Shown here one piece after another: positions 11,555-25,100 of a stretch of DNA of 64,000 nucleotides. Below the pieces are notes generated by a model. That model saw nothing but the letters and a program-made list of their open reading frames with translations, had not been told where the DNA came from and ran no database searches. The first letter of the stretch is position 1; each line of letters starts with the position of its first letter. A program made the position numbers and the translations under genes. The stretch is from Cubamyces lactineus (lineage: Eukaryota; Basidiomycota; Agaricomycetes; Polyporales; Polyporaceae), in the NCBI GenBank assembly GCA_022376465.1, contig JACDTU010000001.1, positions 1,116,001 through 1,180,000 on the forward strand, in the 5' to 3' direction.

Positions 11555-13625
11555 TCGAACAAGCTACCGGATGGCGGAGACCGGCGGAGAAGCCCAGCCC
11601 GCAAGCCCGGGAGGCGACGACGTTCAGCGCTCCAGATCTCCAGCTCTCCAGCTCAGCCACCCAACAGATAGTGAGATTGTTCGACCCCGCGAAGCCCGCG
11701 CGGAGGTGAGTTCAGGAGAGGCAGGGTGACGATGACGGGTCAACCGGCCACGACGTGGCAGTCGGAAGGGCGAGTCGGGGCTCGGAGGTGTCTCCCTCCG
11801 CCGGACGCCGCACACGCGCACTGCCGTGTGGAGGGAGCTGGGAATCGGGGTCGTCGGGGTCGTGAAGGGCGTTGACGTGCACATGCGGCAAGCGTAGGGG
11901 AGGGTCCCTTCCGACTAGCTTTGAGTGGCGTCATAGGTCCTTGTTTTTTACTGTACGGTGATCGCCTTGGGGACGGACGTTTGTGAAGACAGCAAGGTAG
12001 TTCACAACGGACGATCGGCCGAACGCAGGGGAGCCTGAGCAGCGCAAGACGGGAACCATATACAGAGATTACGCTCGAGCCAGGCGCCCCGTGGCCATCC
12101 GTCAAGCATCAAGAGCAAACAGAATGGAAGGCCGCCACGATCGCGCGCAGCCGGTGAAGAAAAAAAAGTCAAAGGGACAGGCCATGCGCGTCGTAGTCGG
12201 AGGCGCCGCCAAGAGAGCTCCGGGGTTCAGGGAATGGGAGAGAACAAGGGGGGAGCCGCCATCCATCGCGAAGCGTCCTGCGCAGATTGTAGTGCGCGAC
12301 AGATCGATAGTGCGTTGTCCCGCGCCCGAGGAAGAAGGCTTTTGGCTTCTTGCTGAGCGGATAGGGCCGCAGTGGCGGGGTTTGGAGATAATGCTGTCGC
12401 TGTCGTCGTCGGCTTGCGATAGCCATGGCCACAGGTAGGGGATGCACAGGTTGCTGGGTTGTGAAGCGCAAGATGCGACGGCTGCTACAGAGGGCGGGTG
12501 ATGTTCAAAAGCCAACGGGAGACCACGGACTTGGGGGTGGAGCAGGCCTTTATGCTCCTTGATCTAGCAAGTCCTCGTGAGCGACCTAGACCTCGTCAGG
12601 ACCTGTGAACTGCACCGCCGTCGAGCATCAACAGCAGCGGGCGATGTGGTAGATCGAAGTTGATAACTCACCGGTCTGTGATTATGCATATCAATGAAGC
12701 GTTGGTGTATGTATCTATACCTATACGGACATCCGGCGAGGCTGGACAGTGGCATGGTTCTTCGTGCGGCCGAGAGTCTACCGCGCCCTCACAGACGGTA
12801 CGGTGTGTTTTTGGGTGAATGAGTCGTGCGTCATCATTGTCGGACTCCCGGCAACTCCACGGAGTGCAACCGGAGCAGTATGCATGGAACGTAAATTTCA
12901 GCGAACGTCCTGGGAGGCTGGATTTCTGAGACAAGGATCTGGGCCCAGGGACGGAAGAGCACAGCAAGACGGGCGTAAAAGTTACATACCCACAAACATC
13001 AGCATCAGCACGGCGGAGGAGACGAGCGGCGGTTGCGAGGTGTGATTCTGAAATCAACCGCAGCGCACCCTTGCGGTATGGGATGCCATATGGTGTGGCC
13101 GCGGGAAGCACGAAGGAGTACGACGTCGGACGTAGTGTGCGAAGGTGGTTTGTGCATTCAATGAGATGTGGTACATGCGGTGCGCTCCATGCTCCAGGGA
13201 GTTCTCATGGAGGAGGATGAGTCGAACATGAATAACAGTTGGAGATGAAGAGTGAAACCTATGAAAGGGACCAAAGGGGTCGATGAGCGAGCAGTGCAGA
13301 GGAGATACGCGCTTGATGATTTGAAAGAGAGCAGATCAATGATGCAGGGTATGGCGGGCAGGGCGGAGACCACCTGGTGTCCGAAGGGACGGTGCAAGAG
13401 AGTTTGCGCGAGGGAATGAGGCCGGGGAAGAGAGGCCAGAGAGAGAGGATGGGGATGTGGCTACGAAGAGAGAAGACGGAGGGCAGCTATAGGAGCAGGA
13501 TGCGGGGAAGCGGGGGAGGAGGCCTGAGGGGCGGCAAGGACCGAGAGGCGGAGGGACGGATGAGCCGCCGATCAGCAGAGCAGAGGCGCGTGGGTGAGAC
13601 GGAAATCGAAAGCACTCTCTCAGCT

Positions 13626-13651
13626 ACAGCAACAGCAACAGCAACAGCAAC
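13626..13651. repeat. AACAGC hexanucleotide microsatellite
   Basis: About four perfect copies of AACAGC, just upstream of the CT-rich promoter of the gene starting at 13947. Confidence 0.75.
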
Positions 13652-13946
13652 TCCGTACGCGTACAGCTCTCGCTCGGATCGTCTCTCGTCGTCCTTCTTC
13701 GCTTGCTTGAATCATGTCCATATATTCCCCCCTTCCCCCCTTCTTCTCCCCTCCTTCCCCTTCTTCCCCACTCCCCGCCCGGGTCTGCGACGCGGGTCGA
13801 GCTTCCTTGTTCTTCCATCCGCTAGCACTTGAATTTCCTCCCATCGTCTGGCCGACATACCACCTGACCCATCCACCCACCCGGCGTCCCTGGCCTATTC
13901 TCCCCTCCAGACCCGTCTTCTTCTGACTTATATACCCGCGCCCGCC

Positions 13947-16900
13947 ATGCCCCCGCCCACGACGCGTTCCAAGCCCCGCTTCGCCCTCTTCAACGTCGGC
14001 AAGTCCAAACCCAGCCCCGCCCGCGCTGCCAGCACCAAACGCGCCAGCCTGAGGCACAGTGCCATCCGCACAGAGGCCCTCAAACTCCCTCCCGAGCTTC
14101 CTGACGCCGGCCAGCCTGTTCCGACGCGGCCCCAAGGCGGGGAAGCACCGACGAGGTGAGAGAGCTTCTTCAATTTGGCCCTTGAACATGATATTGTTCT
14201 CCCAATCCCATTACGTGCGCGGCCTCGCGGAGAGAAGCCCTTCCCGAAGTTACACCTCGCGTACCCACGCCCGCGACCGCGTCCATGGTTCGCAGTCTAG
14301 GCAACTGATCTTCGTCCCTCCCTCCCTTTTGCGACCGCGGTCAATGAGGGAGGACAGGTCACGAATGACAGACCATGTGCCTCCGCTCTCCCACTCTCTC
14401 CACTCCTCCGCATCCGTCTCAGGATCGTGTGCAGACCTCTCTTGTCCTCCCCCATCTCATCCCCGCGCGCATTTGCCCGCTATATACCTTGCGTTTCACC
14501 TGCCTGTGCAGCCTCTCTGGCTTGGCTGCAGTGCTTATATCCGCCGCGAGACCGTCCGAACAATTGTCTGACCTCACTCGTGATCCCCCAGTGATTTAAA
14601 GGATACCCAACGCGTAAACGCCAGCCAGATACCCTCACGCGGCGACGACAGCATGAAGGATACCGCACTACCGCCTCTCCCGAACGATCGCCCCGCAGCC
14701 GCGCTAGCTCATCCATCGAGGTGCGTCCTGTCTCATCAGCACGCTACTTACTATATCTGCGGACCACCGTCGCCTAGCGCCTGCGCAGGCCACGGCCGCC
14801 ATGCCCTCGTGCGTCCTGGCGACGCAGTGCTCTTCGGTCGCACGAAGGCTGGGCTGGCTCTTGCGTTTGCGATTCCGCGCGCGATGCGCCAAGACGGCCA
14901 TCAGCATCGTTGCTGGAAGTGGCATTGGCTGACCCTCGCTCTTCCTTTTTTAATGACAGCGGTTCCGCCCTCGGAGGAGGAGGAGGAAGTCCCAGAGCCA
15001 GACCCGAACCGGAGCCGCACCGTCCCTCCCTCTCACGTCCGAGCCTCTCTACCGACGCAGGCACCGCCGGCCAGCCCGACAAGCAACAGGGCAACAGCAA
15101 CTCTCCGCCCCTGCCGCCCAAGTCCGCGTCCCATTCGAGTTCAAGACACCCGCAGCAGGCTCACTTGCAGCCAAGGTATGTCTGTCACACTCTACGACGC
15201 CGTCACTCTCCATTCCTCGCGTCTGCGTTCGTGCATTGCGGTCGAGCCCAGGCCTCCCCGTGATTTGCTTCCGCGCCGCGGCGCTCGATCATGGGTTGCC
15301 GGTCGAACGCCCCCCGCCCATACATGGTCTTCCGCCGCTGTTCTGCGCGCGGGGCGTCCGCCACTGGGGGTGGCTAGCGCTGGCTGTGCGCTACCTAAAC
15401 CTTTTCGCACCATGGAACTCATCTTGCATGGCTCCCCCCCTGGGAGTTGGTGGAGGCGGGGGAGGGACGACGCGGATCCTGCGATGGTGGTCCGTGCCTC
15501 GCGTTTCCGCATATACTCGGCCGTGGTGCTGTTGGTGCTGTTTCTGTCAAATGCAGAGTCGCTCACGCTACCTACCTTTTTTGCCTCCCTCTCTCTTCCT
15601 CCCGCTTCTAGCGCGACCACACCGACGATGAACCCGCCTTCGCGGCCGCTCGCGCCATCACGGACCCAACCGCACCTCCACGTCCATATCCCGACCGCAC
15701 AACCACAACCTCAGCATCCGCAGCCACACCCTTCGAACGCGAACGCGCACGCGCACACCAGTAGCGGCGGGAATCTCTTTAAGAAGTTCGCATCCAAGCT
15801 GCGCTCCTCCACCGCCCCCGAGGTCCCCTCGCACCCATCCTCATCCTCATCCAGCATGCCTCGTCCAACCCAGCCCTCCACCCACCCCTCATCTCATCCC
15901 CCCTCCCAACCCCAACCTCAACCTCAAGCCCACCGCACCCCGCAGAAGAAACGCTCCGGGCTACGCACCGTCCTCCCCGCGCTGCCCAAGGCGCCCGTGC
16001 CCGCGGCGCCCCCGAACGACTTCACGTCGCGCGAGCAGCGGCAGGCGGCGCTGCGCGCGCGCGGGCTCCTCCCGAACGTGCCGCGCGCGTATAGAGACGA
16101 GAATGGGTACATGGTCCCGCTGAGCGAGCAGGAGGCGGAGCTGGATCGACGGTTTGCTGTCGTTGCGCGGGGAGAGGAGGAGAAGGGGCGGGGGGAGAGC
16201 GAGGGCGGGGGCGAGGGGGAGAGCGAGGCGAGGAAGATTAGGGAGGCGTGGTTGGCGAGGAATCGGGAGTTGGTGCAGGGGGATGATGGGCTGGCTTCGC
16301 GAGACGGTGGTGACAGCACAGACGGTGGTCCAGCCGCTAGCTCGTCGACGTCGACCCCGACGAAGAACACGGATACGAAGGCCAGGGCAGCGTCGACATC
16401 GACGGCGACGCCACCCCTCGCCGCCGAACCAGACAGCCCATCCAACTCGAGCGCGGTGACGGAGAAAGTGTCGCGCTGGCTGCAGTCCGCGACGGACGGC
16501 CCTACCCCGCTCAACACCTCTGCGGCTGCGTCGACTGTACAGCAGCAGACGCCGCTCACCGAGTCGCCGCGTCCCTCTCTAACCTCGAACTCCACCTCGG
16601 CGTCGGCATCGGCGCCGGCGCACGACGAGACGGCGTCCCCCGCTGGCACTGTTCGCGCGAAGCCGCGCAAGGAGAAGCCACCCCCGATCGTTGTCGCTGC
16701 GCCCGGGAGCCTGCGTGCGTCTGCCGCGAAGAAGGATGCCGGGGTGTCGTATGGGAAGAACACTGCACACGTCGTCGCAGTTGCTGTCGTTGGCCCGTCC
16801 GACTCCGAGGGGAGTACATCCGAAGACGGACAGCTGCACACTCGGGGCCGCGGCACCTCGCAGTCTCAATCGCAATCCCACTCGCAGACTCAGCCGCAGC

Positions 16901-17964
16901 CTCCGCAACTGGCGCACACAGACAGCTCAACGAGCAGCGGGAGCCGCACGACGACGCTCCCCGCGCTCTCGCCCACGCGCACCGTGTCGTCGTCCGGCGC
17001 CGAGTCGACGCTGCCGACCCCCACGACGGCGTCGTGCCAGCGCGGCGACGTCTCGATCTCGCACGGCTCGAGCTCGCATTCGTCCGACCAGAGCCACAGC
17101 GGCGTGCGCGCCTCGGCGCGCGCCCACCACCAGCAACACCACCCGCATGCTCACGCTCTAGCGGGCACGAAGAAATACCGTGCCGGTGGGGCCGGGGTGG
17201 GCGGACTCATGCAGTCCTCGATCGAGGAGTCGTTCAGCGAGTCCGAGGAACGCGATGCGAGTGTCGGGGGTGTACAGTCGACGTCGGCATCGGAGGAGGA
17301 GGAGGATTCGGACGAGGGCGAGTTCGGCGCGGGCGGGATGCCGGCGCAGACGGTGCCCCTCGCGGCGGTGGTGCGCCCGCGCCCGCAGAGGGTGCAGACG
17401 GCGGAGCAGGCGGCGGAGATGCAGGCGAGCCGCAAGTCGTTTAGTTTGTTTGGGAAGAAGTCGGCGACGGTGGACGTGAGTTGCTCTTGCTCTTTCTCGT
17501 AGTGCGTAGACAGGGGCGGTGGCTGACGAGTTGATGTTCTCTTCTTTTGACAGAGCTCGCATAATGCTCGTGGGGCGTCGTCCATGTCGAACCTGCGCCG
17601 CGCGTTCGCGGGCGGGTTCGCAGCGAAGCTCCAGGTGCGGCCGCGCTCGAGCATCGACCCTTCTACCTCACAACAACAACCACAACACCTACCGGTGAAG
17701 CGCTCGAAACTGTACGACGCATCGCACCTCCCCGCTTCTCCCTCATACACCCAACAGCACCGCGCGCCTCCATCCTCGTTCCCGGGCATCAGTGCGGGAG
17801 GCGGGCTGTCGGTGCCCCTGCAAGGCCGGACGACGGGCGTGGGGCTGCGCCCGCGGCAGCCGGTCGCGCCGACGATGCACTCCCGGGGCAGTATCTTGCA
17901 CCAGGCGCACTTTATTGAGGACGACGAGAGCAGGCGGCTGAGCGAGATGGCGTTCTTGACGTGA
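13947..17964 (+). CDS. Large Ser-rich, mostly disordered orphan protein (942 aa)
   Basis: Exons: 13947-14155, 14592-14720, 14960-15175, 15612-17475 and 17554-17964. All introns are GT-AG and the frame closes to 942 aa. Two introns are unusually long (about 436 nt), so small extra exons inside them cannot be excluded. The N-terminus is basic (MPPPTTRSKPRF). Long S/T/P/Q/H-rich stretches follow, which suggests intrinsic disorder and phosphorylation. One short conserved-looking block near the middle (from DFTSREQRQA through LSEQEAELDRR, encoded around 16018-16155) looks like an ordered helix. The C-terminus has a conserved-looking cap including TMHSRGSIL and a final SEMAFLT. An acidic SESEER/SEEEED patch precedes the last intron. 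I recognise the type as an Agaricomycete orphan family but know no function. A TATATA sequence only 18 nt before the ATG leaves the exact start slightly uncertain. Confidence 0.78.
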
Positions 17965-20005
17965 TCGGTCGGGAATCGACGTCCTCCTCTACCATCTGGA
18001 CTGCTGCAGCCTCGGCTCGCTCCATCTTGTGCGCCCCGTTCAGGGTGGTTCGCCAGACTTGCTATATGTTTCGCACGACCGTTCAGACTTTCGCTAGTCG
18101 TCAACATAACGCACCCACGTTCCCTACAAGCTTGTTCATTGCATTTTCCCTCTGCACATACACTTTCCTTTCCTTCCCTTCTCCCTTCCCCTTCTTCCCT
18201 TTTCGTCTGGGGCTCCCTCCGCTTGTTCTGTGCCCTCCCCGCCTGCTCTCCAATCGCGCATCTGCATCTATGCATCTTCGCACGAGTAACCATTCCGGTG
18301 ATGACAACTTGCAGCTTATTCACAACCAGCACACAGCACATAATGTATATTCATATATCTATCTATATCGCCCCCCGTTATTCTTTTTTTCTTGCGCGTG
18401 CAGCGACTCCGTTGGCAACATCTCTCTTCTTCGCCCTCTTCCTCGTTGGTCTTGGCCGGCGGCGTCTTCTCACGTACCCCCGATATTTATGCACACGCGT
18501 CGACGGAGATTGAGGATCCAATCCTGATTCCTCATGTACGGTGCACTGAGCACTCAGGCCCTCTCGACGTGAAGGGCCGTGTCGTTTCACGTGTACGTAT
18601 ATCTCTTGGGCTCGCGGTTGTAACAACGTGTAGTATAGAGTACTAGTAGTACATACTGTACGTTGGAGAGCATGAGCCCGGACGCGTGCACATGCGTACG
18701 GTGCGATGGTGATGTTGTCGATAGCTGCATGAATGGTTATATGGTTGTGATCATGCCGTATGTTCTGCCTGCAAGCTTGCGATTGCTTCGCGTACGACTG
18801 AAATGTCTACAGTTCAAAGATAAAACTGTAGAAACGACGTCCGGCTGAATCGAGGTACTCGCGTGCTAAGTGGTAACTGGCTCTTGAAACTACGCGACAT
18901 TGGTACTGGCCGATGGCAGTGGGTCTATGCTCAGTGTCTGGACAGCACTACAGTGCGGAGACCACGAGGAACCTGTGAACGGATGAACGGATGGCGTTTT
19001 GAACATTGTAGGCATGCCCACATATCCGCCAGATCTGTTGCTACTGCCACTACTCAAGCCTACCTCACCAGTAGCTTTAAAGGACTGCCATCGTGAACGC
19101 GCACATGGCAAGTGGGGCAGTAGTCGACTGTAGCCAGCCATAATATTTACATGTCCGCAACCGGGGAGGATTAGCGCTCCTGGAGCGCAAAACAAAATCT
19201 GCCGAGAACAAAATATCGTGTCTAGGAATCCGGAGGGTAGCGGTGGACAGAGAGGGCGAGAGAGGAAGAGGGGGAGAAGAAAAAGGTGAGCGAGCGAACG
19301 TCCCGATGATGTGAATGGTATATCATAGAATGGTACGAGCGGTGGTCCGAGGGGGTCTGCAAAAGGAGGGGACGCGTCCAGGACGCAAAAGTTTGTGTGC
19401 GGAAAAGTGCGATATGTGAACAGGCAATGTTGGTGGCGATACCAGGACAGTTGGTTGAGGACAGACGACAGCATGATAAGAATAACCTACGCGGGACGGG
19501 AGGGAACAAGGAAGGTGGCGTGCAGGGTAGGCAAAGGGACCGCGAGCGAGCAATATTCCGATACAAAGACATTCACGCCGCGCATAACTCGAGCCCTATG
19601 AGACATCTGCCGTCGTAAAAGTCCAACAGCTTGCATTAGACATAACGATACGGAACGACAGTGACAACATGCACACACGTCTAGTCCGGTCCCAACCACC
19701 CTGTCTCGCCTACAGCTCCAACTTGGTGTGAGACGACCAAGCCTGTCCCAGCTGGTCGGTCTGCTTGTGGTCCGGCCTGCTCGTAGGCCCGGTGCACGTG
19801 AGGTGTTGCCCTGCGCAGGTATCGGTCCGTGCGATGTGGGGCCGAGTCCAAAGCTCGGCGGACGACCGCCCAAGCGTATCCTGCGTTTGGTCTCCGTCGC
19901 CGTCTATAACAGCCCTTCTTCCGATTCGATTCTCCAATCCACCATTCCCGTGCATGGTCCAGCCACCCACATCGCCCCGCCAGCGCGTAGCCCGAAAGGC
20001 CGCGC
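17965..20005. other. Intergenic region between convergent genes; no gene recognised
   Basis: About 2 kb. A CT-rich tract at 18160-18235 is probably 3' UTR of the upstream gene. The rest holds short frames on both strands without recognisable domains. Confidence 0.5.
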
Positions 20006-22130
<2,125 letters not shown>

Positions 22131-25100
22131 TCAGTCCAGAGACCGCCGCCCAAGCAGCATAGTGATCTCACGCCTCTCCTGCAACCACGCAGGGAAGCTC
22201 ACCTCCGTCTTCCCTTCACGCATCTCGATGAGATAGTTCGCAAACACGATCAACGTGCCATAGCGGTACCTGGAGAGTGACGGAAGTATGCACCGCCAAC
22301 AGTCAGCTATCAAATTGTACGCGGATGTTGAGATCCTCCTCACAGGTAATTCACGGCGAGGTCCATCATCTTGCGCTCCTTTGCGCTGCCTTTCTCGCAG
22401 GCCTGGACCTTGAGCTTGTAGCTACGCGGAGCCGAGTTTGCAATCAGTATATCGCCGGTCTCACTCCAGCAGTGTATAGGAGGCAGGCGTACTCGTAGAT
22501 CGATTTGCGCAGGTTCTGGACATCTTGCATTTGGTCAATGGCACGATCCGTCAAGCGCTTCGCGAGTTTCCCGTGCGAAAGCACGCCAACCAACTGTAGG
22601 ATGACCTTGTATTCGCCTGGAAAGAATATGGTTTAGTCTCTCAGCTGAAAGTGAGGGTTTTTTACATACCTTGCAGGTAAGCCTCTTCCTCAGATGGCCC
22701 GTCCATAGAGTCGTACTGCTCGAAAGCGTTCGCATTGTGCTCATCGTCCTTGAGCATCTCTTCCCGTTCATGTTCCCATGTTGTCGTAGTAGCAATCAAA
22801 CAAGCGGTCACCATCCCGGTGGTTGTACGACCGCGACCCATCTGACAGTTGAAGATGAAGTCCGCAGGCTCACTGCTTTGGAGGCCCGATCGAACGCGCT
22901 GCAACAGCTGTGAGAGAGCACCCGGAAGAGGTGCCTGCTCATCGGTCTAGGTGGACTACACGTCAACGGACGCCGGGGGATGAGCGGAAAATAGCTACGT
23001 ACCACAGCTACCCGATCATAGTCTACCTGTGATGGTGTGGATCAGTACAAATCTTGCAAAGCACCGCAATCACCGACCTTGTAGCCCTCTTTGACCATGA
23101 GCTCGTAGACATCCCGCGGGGTCATGATATCCTGCTCTTCTACCTCTTCCCAAATGGGGATGATAGTGAAGACACCGGGTCGTTCCTCAACCTCGTCGTG
23201 AAGGAGAATTCGACCATTGCCCTCGCGGACTTCCTGCAAGACGTCACGCTTCAAGCTCTCTTCCATTGCTTCGACAACCGCAGTAGTCACTCCGGTCGCT
23301 CTGAAACCTGTCGTCAGCAGAGTCAGCGGAAATACATGCGTGGGACATACTCGACGTTCTCAAGCGGCTTGTTGACGAGGCGGAGAACATGCGGGCGACC
23401 AGCGACATATATCACCGGTTCCTTGGCTGATGTCAATACACGTACGAGCACTGAACCAATACGGGCTAACCTCTCTCAGTGATGTCCAGTAGACTGTGTT
23501 ATGGCCCCCCGGGTGTGCATTTACTCGTTGGAGCGCCCTCCTTAGGCTGTATGCACGTCAATATATGAAATCTATGAAGACCTGACTCTAGCTTACCCGT
23601 CAACTGAGGGCATACCACTGCAGTGAAAAGGTGAGCATCGGAAGAAGATATGACTGACAGTCCTGTAACAAGCACATACCTGCCACACACCCACTTGCCC
23701 TCACAAGCAGCTACGAAGTCGATCCCATCCTGTGCCTCCGAACCTGGAGAGGACGCGGGCTTCGAAACCAAGCGCAGAGCAAGCGGTACCCGCCTGAAAT
23801 TCGGTGCTCCTTCGATCCGCCTGCAAAATATCAGCACAATACAGCCTCCTTCGTCAGGACGTCACCACGCACTCGGGCAAGCTCATCTTCTGCAAGTTTA
23901 CAAAGTAATCGCTCTTCAGGATCGTTGACGCGGAAAGGATGCTTCCAGCTCGATTCGCGACGACCTTGCGCACTTCATCTGGCAGCGCGACGCCCTCCGC
24001 TTCGCCAACTCTTTCCAATGGCTTGAGTGTATTGAGGTCTTCCGACATGAGTTCCTTCTCAAAAGTCTTGATGACTGATCTCCCGAACGACGTTAGCACC
24101 GGGAGGAGATTCGCGTTAACAAAGACCTACCAGGTCGGTCTTTCACGAATGACTCAAACGACTCATGCGTCTGCATAGTGTCGGGCTCTATTGACTGCAG
24201 GTACGCCTGGAAGATGATGAGCTCGAAGTACCGACGGAGGTTCTGCAGGCCACGGTGCGCATACAACCGCCGCTGCCCCTCGTCCGTCGCCTCTTCCGCA
24301 CGAGCGCGCGCCTCCTCAATCGAGTCCCGTAGATTGAAGACCTCGGAGCACTGGTCGATGGCATCGTCTACGGCTTGCTTCACCATAGGTCCCTTGCGAA
24401 TAACGCGGAGTAGGTCTGTGGGGGCTAGTCAGCACTGCAAGACGTCCGATGCACGCGCATCGCAATCGCACGCACTGTTGATGATCTGGTACGAGTGACG
24501 TGGGGTGTGGTGTGGAACGACACCTTCTAGGCTCGCAATAGACGAAGCCGTCATTGACCTTTTCAATGGCCCAGGAGTCGACGGGTCCCGCAGGCGGGTC
24601 GCCCTCGCAAGCCATTGTTTGATGAGCAGCAGAATGACCTGTGCATGGCAGGATCATTAGTGTGAAGTGATGCCACAAGGATGACAATCGATCTCACCGC
24701 AGTCAGCGTGCTCCGCCCCCGGCCCAACTGACAGTTTATAACGATCGGCGCATCAGACGTATTGCAGCGTATCATCACCTCGATCAGCTCGCTCAAGTCA
24801 GAGAAGTCCGGTGGTCGTTCCGCTGTGATAGGTATCCGCGCATAGCTGAGCTCGACACCTTCCCTGACGTGCTTGCGTTCGGCCATCACGTCCTTCAACA
24901 TCATAACGTTCTCGCTCTGGACTTCCTCCCATATAGGGACGACCGAGCCATCGGGTGTCTCCGTGTGTAGCAGAAGGCTGCAATACCATTAGACAGTATA
25001 CATGGCAGCACAATGATGTGTACTCACCGCCCACCGAAGGCGTTCACCTCGTTCACGACGTCCTCGCGAAGCCTCTCTTCTAGCATTTCCAGACGTGTGG

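Larger units (their letters stand above)
10049..13946. other. Long gene-poor region upstream of the disordered-protein gene
   Basis: About 3.9 kb without a supportable gene. Frames here are short, overlapping and compositionally biased. It contains a GGGACCCA-type repeat (11519-11554), an AACAGC microsatellite (13626-13651) and a strong CT tract (about 13690-13790) that probably belongs to the promoter or leader of the next gene. A non-coding RNA or long 5' leader with introns cannot be excluded. Confidence 0.5.

Noticed and set aside
13377..13832. A 151-codon plus frame rich in Arg/Glu/Gly
   Set aside because: Composition follows a purine-rich tract, it ends in the CT-rich promoter of the next gene and has no recognisable feature.
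15924..16856. A 310-codon minus frame opposite the disordered Ser-rich protein
   Set aside because: Antisense of a low-complexity coding region; no independent features.
14653..17502. A single 949-codon frame taken as one uninterrupted gene
   Set aside because: Parts of it run through two introns with clear donors and acceptors. The spliced model with the start at 13947 closes in phase and gives a more sensible N-terminus.
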